Below are positions 7,725-9,930 of a DNA stretch of 9,930 nt, one piece after another. The stretch covers positions 1 through 9,930 of the forward strand of contig DIBR01000029.1 of assembly GCA_002415025.1 (NCBI GenBank). The letters are read 5' to 3'. The stretch comes from Spongiibacteraceae bacterium UBA5047 (GTDB lineage: Bacteria > Pseudomonadota > Gammaproteobacteria > Pseudomonadales > Spongiibacteraceae). The translations under genes and the position numbers were made by a program. The stretch's first letter is position 1; each line of letters opens with the position of its first letter. The notes beneath the pieces were generated by a model, which ran no database searches, was not told the origin of the DNA, and saw nothing but the letters and a program-made list of their open reading frames with translations.

Positions 7725-8903
7725 TCAGTCTCCGCTAACCGGGCTGGTGTTGACCGTCATGCCGTCAACGGCGACCGTGAGCGCTGAAACACAAACCTGT
7801 TCGCCGGCTTCCAACCCGCCCTGCACGAGAACTTCGTTGCCCTGAATGCGAAGAATGTCGATATCCCGAAAGCGGATGCGGGAGTTTTCATCAACCACAA
7901 GAATTTGCTGGTTGTCTCGCAGCGCACCGCGAGGCAGCGTCACAATGTCCGGAAATTCACGTCCCTGGATGCTGGCCTTTACGAACATGCCAACCAGCAG
8001 GGGAGCTTTGCCGGGAGTCACCTCGTTTTCGACCGTTACCACTCCGTAAACCAGCCGTGTGGTAGCATCAATTTCACCTTCGGTACGTTGCAGTTCGCCG
8101 TCCCAGGTAAATTCCCGTTCGCCGACTTTTCCGGTAATGGTTACCGCTAAAGTCTGGTCGTCGTTGAGTACACCCTGGGTGCCCGCCGGTATGTCGAGGT
8201 AGTAAAACTGTTCAAAGCCGATAGGCAGGTGAACTTCGTAAAAGTCAGTGGCGTATAGGGTCGCAATATTTTCTCCGCGCGAGAGATATTGACCTATGTC
8301 GACCGCTTCGCGGCGCACGCGTCCGGCAAAGGGCGCATAGAGAACAGTGCGTTCCAGATTGGTCTGAGCCTGCTCATGCTGTATGCGCGCTTCGTTTAGT
8401 GTGGCCTCTGCCAGCTTGAAACTACGTTTGACCTGATCAAGCTGGGTTTCGCTGGCGATATTACGCTGACGCAAAGATTCGATACGGCGCAACTCCCGGC
8501 GTGCATGGTCGAACTCGACGTCGGCTCGCACCAGAGTCGTTTTGCTTGATGCCAGCGCTGTGCGATAGTCGGTGGCATCGATCTCCAGCAACTTTTCCGA
8601 CGCCGCAAAGATGCCGCCATTGACCAGCTGCGGTGACATCCATACCACCCGGCCGGTCACTTCCGGCTTTAGGGTTGTTTCGCTGCGAGGGCGCACGGTG
8701 CCCTGAGAGTTGACGGTCAGTCGTGTCATCGTGGGGCGTGCGGTAATCACTTCGACGGTCGGGTAGTGGGCGATAACATCCTTTTTCTTCAATTCCGGCG
8801 GGTGGCTCACAACATACTGGAAGCCCGCGTAGCCTGCTGCCAGCACCAACAGGGGGAGAAGGGTTTTCAGAAATCGGTGGGACGCTCGTTTGGACTCTGG
8901 CAT
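7725..8903 (-). CDS. RND efflux periplasmic adaptor (membrane fusion protein)
   Basis: This 392-residue adaptor links an RND pump to an outer-membrane channel across the periplasm. A hydrophobic segment at residues 13-32 follows a basic N-terminus. There is no lipobox cysteine, so it is probably anchored by an uncleaved helix or released by signal peptidase I rather than being a lipoprotein. The first lipoyl half is near 66-112, an alpha-helical hairpin rich in E, R, A and Q at about 113-185, the second lipoyl half at ERTVLYAPFAGRVRREAVD (about 184-202), then beta-barrel and membrane-proximal domains to the end. The ATG at 8903 is firm: an in-frame TAG lies two codons upstream and no other start precedes the hydrophobic segment. 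No Shine-Dalgarno is visible before it. It is the first gene of the two-gene efflux operon and ends one base before the pump start. Confidence 0.95.
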   Translation of the reverse strand: MPESKRASHRFLKTLLPLLVLAAGYAGFQYVVSHPPELKKKDVIAHYPTVEVITARPTMTRLTVNSQGTVRPRSETTLKPEVTGRVVWMSPQLVNGGIFAASEKLLEIDATDYRTALASSKTTLVRADVEFDHARRELRRIESLRQRNIASETQLDQVKRSFKLAEATLNEARIQHEQAQTNLERTVLYAPFAGRVRREAVDIGQYLSRGENIATLYATDFYEVHLPIGFEQFYYLDIPAGTQGVLNDDQTLAVTITGKVGEREFTWDGELQRTEGEIDATTRLVYGVVTVENEVTPGKAPLLVGMFVKASIQGREFPDIVTLPRGALRDNQQILVVDENSRIRFRDIDILRIQGNEVLVQGGLEAGEQVCVSALTVAVDGMTVNTSPVSGD

Positions 8904-8970
8904 GGGCTACACTGGGAGGTTGGGGTCGCCTGCCGGTGTGACGGGCTGACGACAGATTCTCGAAGCGCTA

Positions 8971-8999
8971 ACTATACGGAACAGCAGTGGTATTGGCCA
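8971..8999 (-). promoter_or_regulatory. Predicted sigma-70 promoter of the efflux operon
   Basis: On the minus strand a -35 hexamer TGGCCA (8999-8994, four of six consensus positions) is followed after 17 bases by a -10 hexamer TATAGT (8976-8971, five of six). Transcription would start near 8964, giving a leader of about 60 bases before the adaptor ATG. It lies in the 152-base gap between the dehydrogenase and adaptor genes. This supports an independent efflux transcript, although read-through from the dehydrogenase gene is not excluded because no terminator is seen in the gap. Confidence 0.45.
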
Positions 9000-9010
9000 T
9001 TACCGTGCTG
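8982..9010 (-). promoter_or_regulatory. Palindromic operator candidate over the -35 box of the efflux operon
   Basis: The minus strand contains GGTAATGGCCAATACC (9004-8989), a 16-bp palindrome with one mismatched pair (14 of 16 bases symmetric). It is flanked by CAGCA (9010-9006) and TGCTG (8986-8982), which continue the inverted repeat with a one-base register shift. The centre TGGCCA coincides with the predicted -35 box. Efflux pump operons are often controlled by TetR- or MarR-family dimers binding such sites, so a repressor site is a reasonable inference. The sequence could also form a hairpin in a transcript from the dehydrogenase gene, but no T-run follows, so a terminator is less likely. 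Confidence 0.45.
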
Positions 9011-9055
9011 TAAGGCAGCCAGCATTGGCGCGGGGGAAAGTTGCGCCCGTGCCGG

Positions 9056-9811
9056 TTATTTAACCTGCATAGAGGGTTGGCTATTCACCAGGCGGAATAC
9101 CCAGGCGGGAGGAAGCAGGTTCATCAACATTCTGACCACTTTGCCTTCGCCAACCCAGACTTCATCCTTCCCTTTTCGCAGCCCGTCGAGAATTGCATTC
9201 ACACATTGCTCGCTGCTGACTTTCTTGCGGGGAAGGTTTGTGGTCATTTCCGTTTCAACGGTGGGCGGAAAGACTTCAATCACCCTGGCCTGGTTTTTCA
9301 GGTGCAAACGCAGTACCTGGGTGAAGGCGTGCAGCCCGGCTTTACTTGCACTGTATAAAGGACTGGGTGATATCGCGACAATGCCGCCCGGCGAGCCCAC
9401 ATTGATGATGTGGGGGTGAGGGTGCCGCAGGAGTTGCGGCAACAGGGCCATGGAGAGATTGATGGGCGCTGTCAGGTTGCAGTTGATCTCCAGGGTTGCC
9501 GCGTCCAGCTTGAATTCATCAGGTTTGGAGAAGTTGTAGTAATTTAGAATGGCGGCGTTATTGATCAGTATGTTCAGTTGATAGTCGTCGGCCTGTAGCT
9601 GTCTGCTCAAGCGATCGACATCCAGAGGGTCGGTGACGTCGCAGCAGTAGGCCTTGATGCGCGGTTCGCGCTCAACGGTTTCGTTCAGCTTGTTCTGGCG
9701 GCGTCCGCAAATAATGACGGTGTTATTGAGCTGTGCGAATTTGATGGCCAGTGCCTGACCAATGCCGCTGCCGCCGCCGGTTATAAGAATGGTATTGCCT
9801 GTCAGATTCAT
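9056..9811 (-). CDS. SDR-family NAD(P)-dependent oxidoreductase (DltE-like short-chain dehydrogenase)
   Basis: The 251-residue protein is a complete classical short-chain dehydrogenase with a Rossmann fold. The cofactor loop is TGGGSGIG (residues 11-18), the adenine-side aspartate is D58 in CCDVTD, and NNAA is at 84-87. The catalytic tetrad is N110, S140, Y153 and K157 (YSASK). R37 and R38 after the second strand favour NADP(H) over NAD(H), as inferred from family rules. The N-terminal style (NTVIICGRR) resembles DltE of Bacillus, whose substrate is unknown, but no dlt genes are nearby, so the symbol is not applied. The C-terminal stretch near 226-244 is hydrophobic and may touch a membrane or a partner. 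The ATG at 9811 has GGAG five bases upstream (9817-9820). The gene precedes the efflux operon by 152 bases on the same strand. The substrate is not predictable from sequence. Confidence 0.95.
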   Translation of the reverse strand: MNLTGNTILITGGGSGIGQALAIKFAQLNNTVIICGRRQNKLNETVEREPRIKAYCCDVTDPLDVDRLSRQLQADDYQLNILINNAAILNYYNFSKPDEFKLDAATLEINCNLTAPINLSMALLPQLLRHPHPHIINVGSPGGIVAISPSPLYSASKAGLHAFTQVLRLHLKNQARVIEVFPPTVETEMTTNLPRKKVSSEQCVNAILDGLRKGKDEVWVGEGKVVRMLMNLLPPAWVFRLVNSQPSMQVK

Positions 9812-9859
9812 GGGTGCTCCGGTATTGGATGTTGGACAGTTGCTGGTATTGCGCTAAGG

Positions 9860-9868
9860 GTTATAACA
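9860..9868 (-). promoter_or_regulatory. Extended -10 promoter candidate for the dehydrogenase gene
   Basis: The minus strand reads TGTTATAAC (9868-9860): a TG dinucleotide, one base, then TATAAC, matching five of six -10 positions. This is the extended -10 form, which can work without a good -35 box, and the -35 position here (CCCAGA, 9888-9883) is indeed poor. It would give a leader of about 40 bases before the ATG at 9811. The hexamer lies in the perfect 8-bp palindrome GTTATAAC, so the TG is the main clue to direction. Confidence 0.4.
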
Positions 9869-9880
9869 GTGTTTTAGCAT

Positions 9881-9899
9881 ACTCTGGGTTACCCAGTGT
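9881..9899. promoter_or_regulatory. Imperfect palindrome upstream of the dehydrogenase promoter, operator candidate
   Basis: ACTCTGGGTTACCCAGTGT is a 19-bp near-palindrome: arms CTGGGT and ACCCAG around one central T, extended by two more pairs after one mismatch. It covers the -35 region of the candidate dehydrogenase promoter, where a bound dimer could activate or repress. It shares the right half with the first unit of the adjacent 15-bp tandem repeats. Function is inferred only from symmetry and position. Confidence 0.35.
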
Positions 9900-9930
9900 T
9901 AAGTTATCCGGTGTTAAGTTACCCGGTGTT
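9886..9930. repeat. 15-bp tandem repeat, three units, running off the window end
   Basis: Three consecutive 15-base units are GGGTTACCCAGTGTT (9886-9900), AAGTTATCCGGTGTT (9901-9915) and AAGTTACCCGGTGTT (9916-9930). Units 2 and 3 differ at one base. Unit 1 differs at its first two bases and at a central one. The array may continue past the window. A degenerate 16-base version, GGGTTATAACAGTGTT (9858-9873), lies nearer the gene and contains the candidate -10 box. The repeats are upstream of the dehydrogenase gene and could be a mini-satellite or a series of protein binding sites. Confidence 0.8.

Noticed and set aside
9028..9049. Inverted repeat GGCGC...GCGCC just after the dehydrogenase stop codon, considered as a terminator.
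   Set aside because: The stem has about five pairs, the loop is over ten bases, and no T-run follows on the minus strand.

Overview
The window holds six protein-coding genes on a moderately GC-rich chromosome segment. Five genes are on the minus strand and one on the plus strand. Protein types and sequence style point to a Gram-negative gammaproteobacterium: an RND efflux pump with a periplasmic adaptor, a Pseudomonas-like presequence-protease homologue, and a single-domain Sxy/TfoX protein. I see no phage, transposon, CRISPR, rRNA or tRNA signal, and I would call this ordinary core or near-core chromosome.

Left part (1-3986, minus strand): a secreted plant-type glutaminyl-peptide cyclotransferase (3198-3986) is followed 84 bases downstream by a large M16C zinc metallopeptidase of the PreP type (180-3113). 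A strong intrinsic terminator (90-117) closes this unit. Bases 1-89 hold no gene I can support.

Middle (3987-4564): a 222-base divergent spacer without a convincing promoter is followed by one plus-strand gene for a 112-residue Sxy N-terminal-domain protein (4209-4547). It converges on the efflux pump gene with only 17 bases between the stop codons. A GC-rich inverted repeat overlaps its own stop codon.

Right part (4565-9930, minus strand): a short-chain dehydrogenase (9056-9811) lies upstream of a two-gene efflux operon, made of a membrane-fusion adaptor (7725-8903) and an RND inner-membrane pump (4565-7723). The two efflux genes are one base apart (TGA-T-ATG) and are probably co-translated. 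No outer-membrane channel gene or regulator gene is in the window, so the pump must borrow a TolC-like channel encoded elsewhere.

The most interesting non-coding structure is regulatory. A 16-bp near-perfect palindrome inside a 29-bp imperfect inverted repeat sits on the predicted -35 box of the efflux operon. A separate 19-bp imperfect palindrome, joined to a run of 15-bp tandem repeats that leaves the window at 9930, sits over the predicted -35 region of the dehydrogenase gene. Both look like operator sites, but this is inference from position and symmetry. I did not find a convincing new biological system here.
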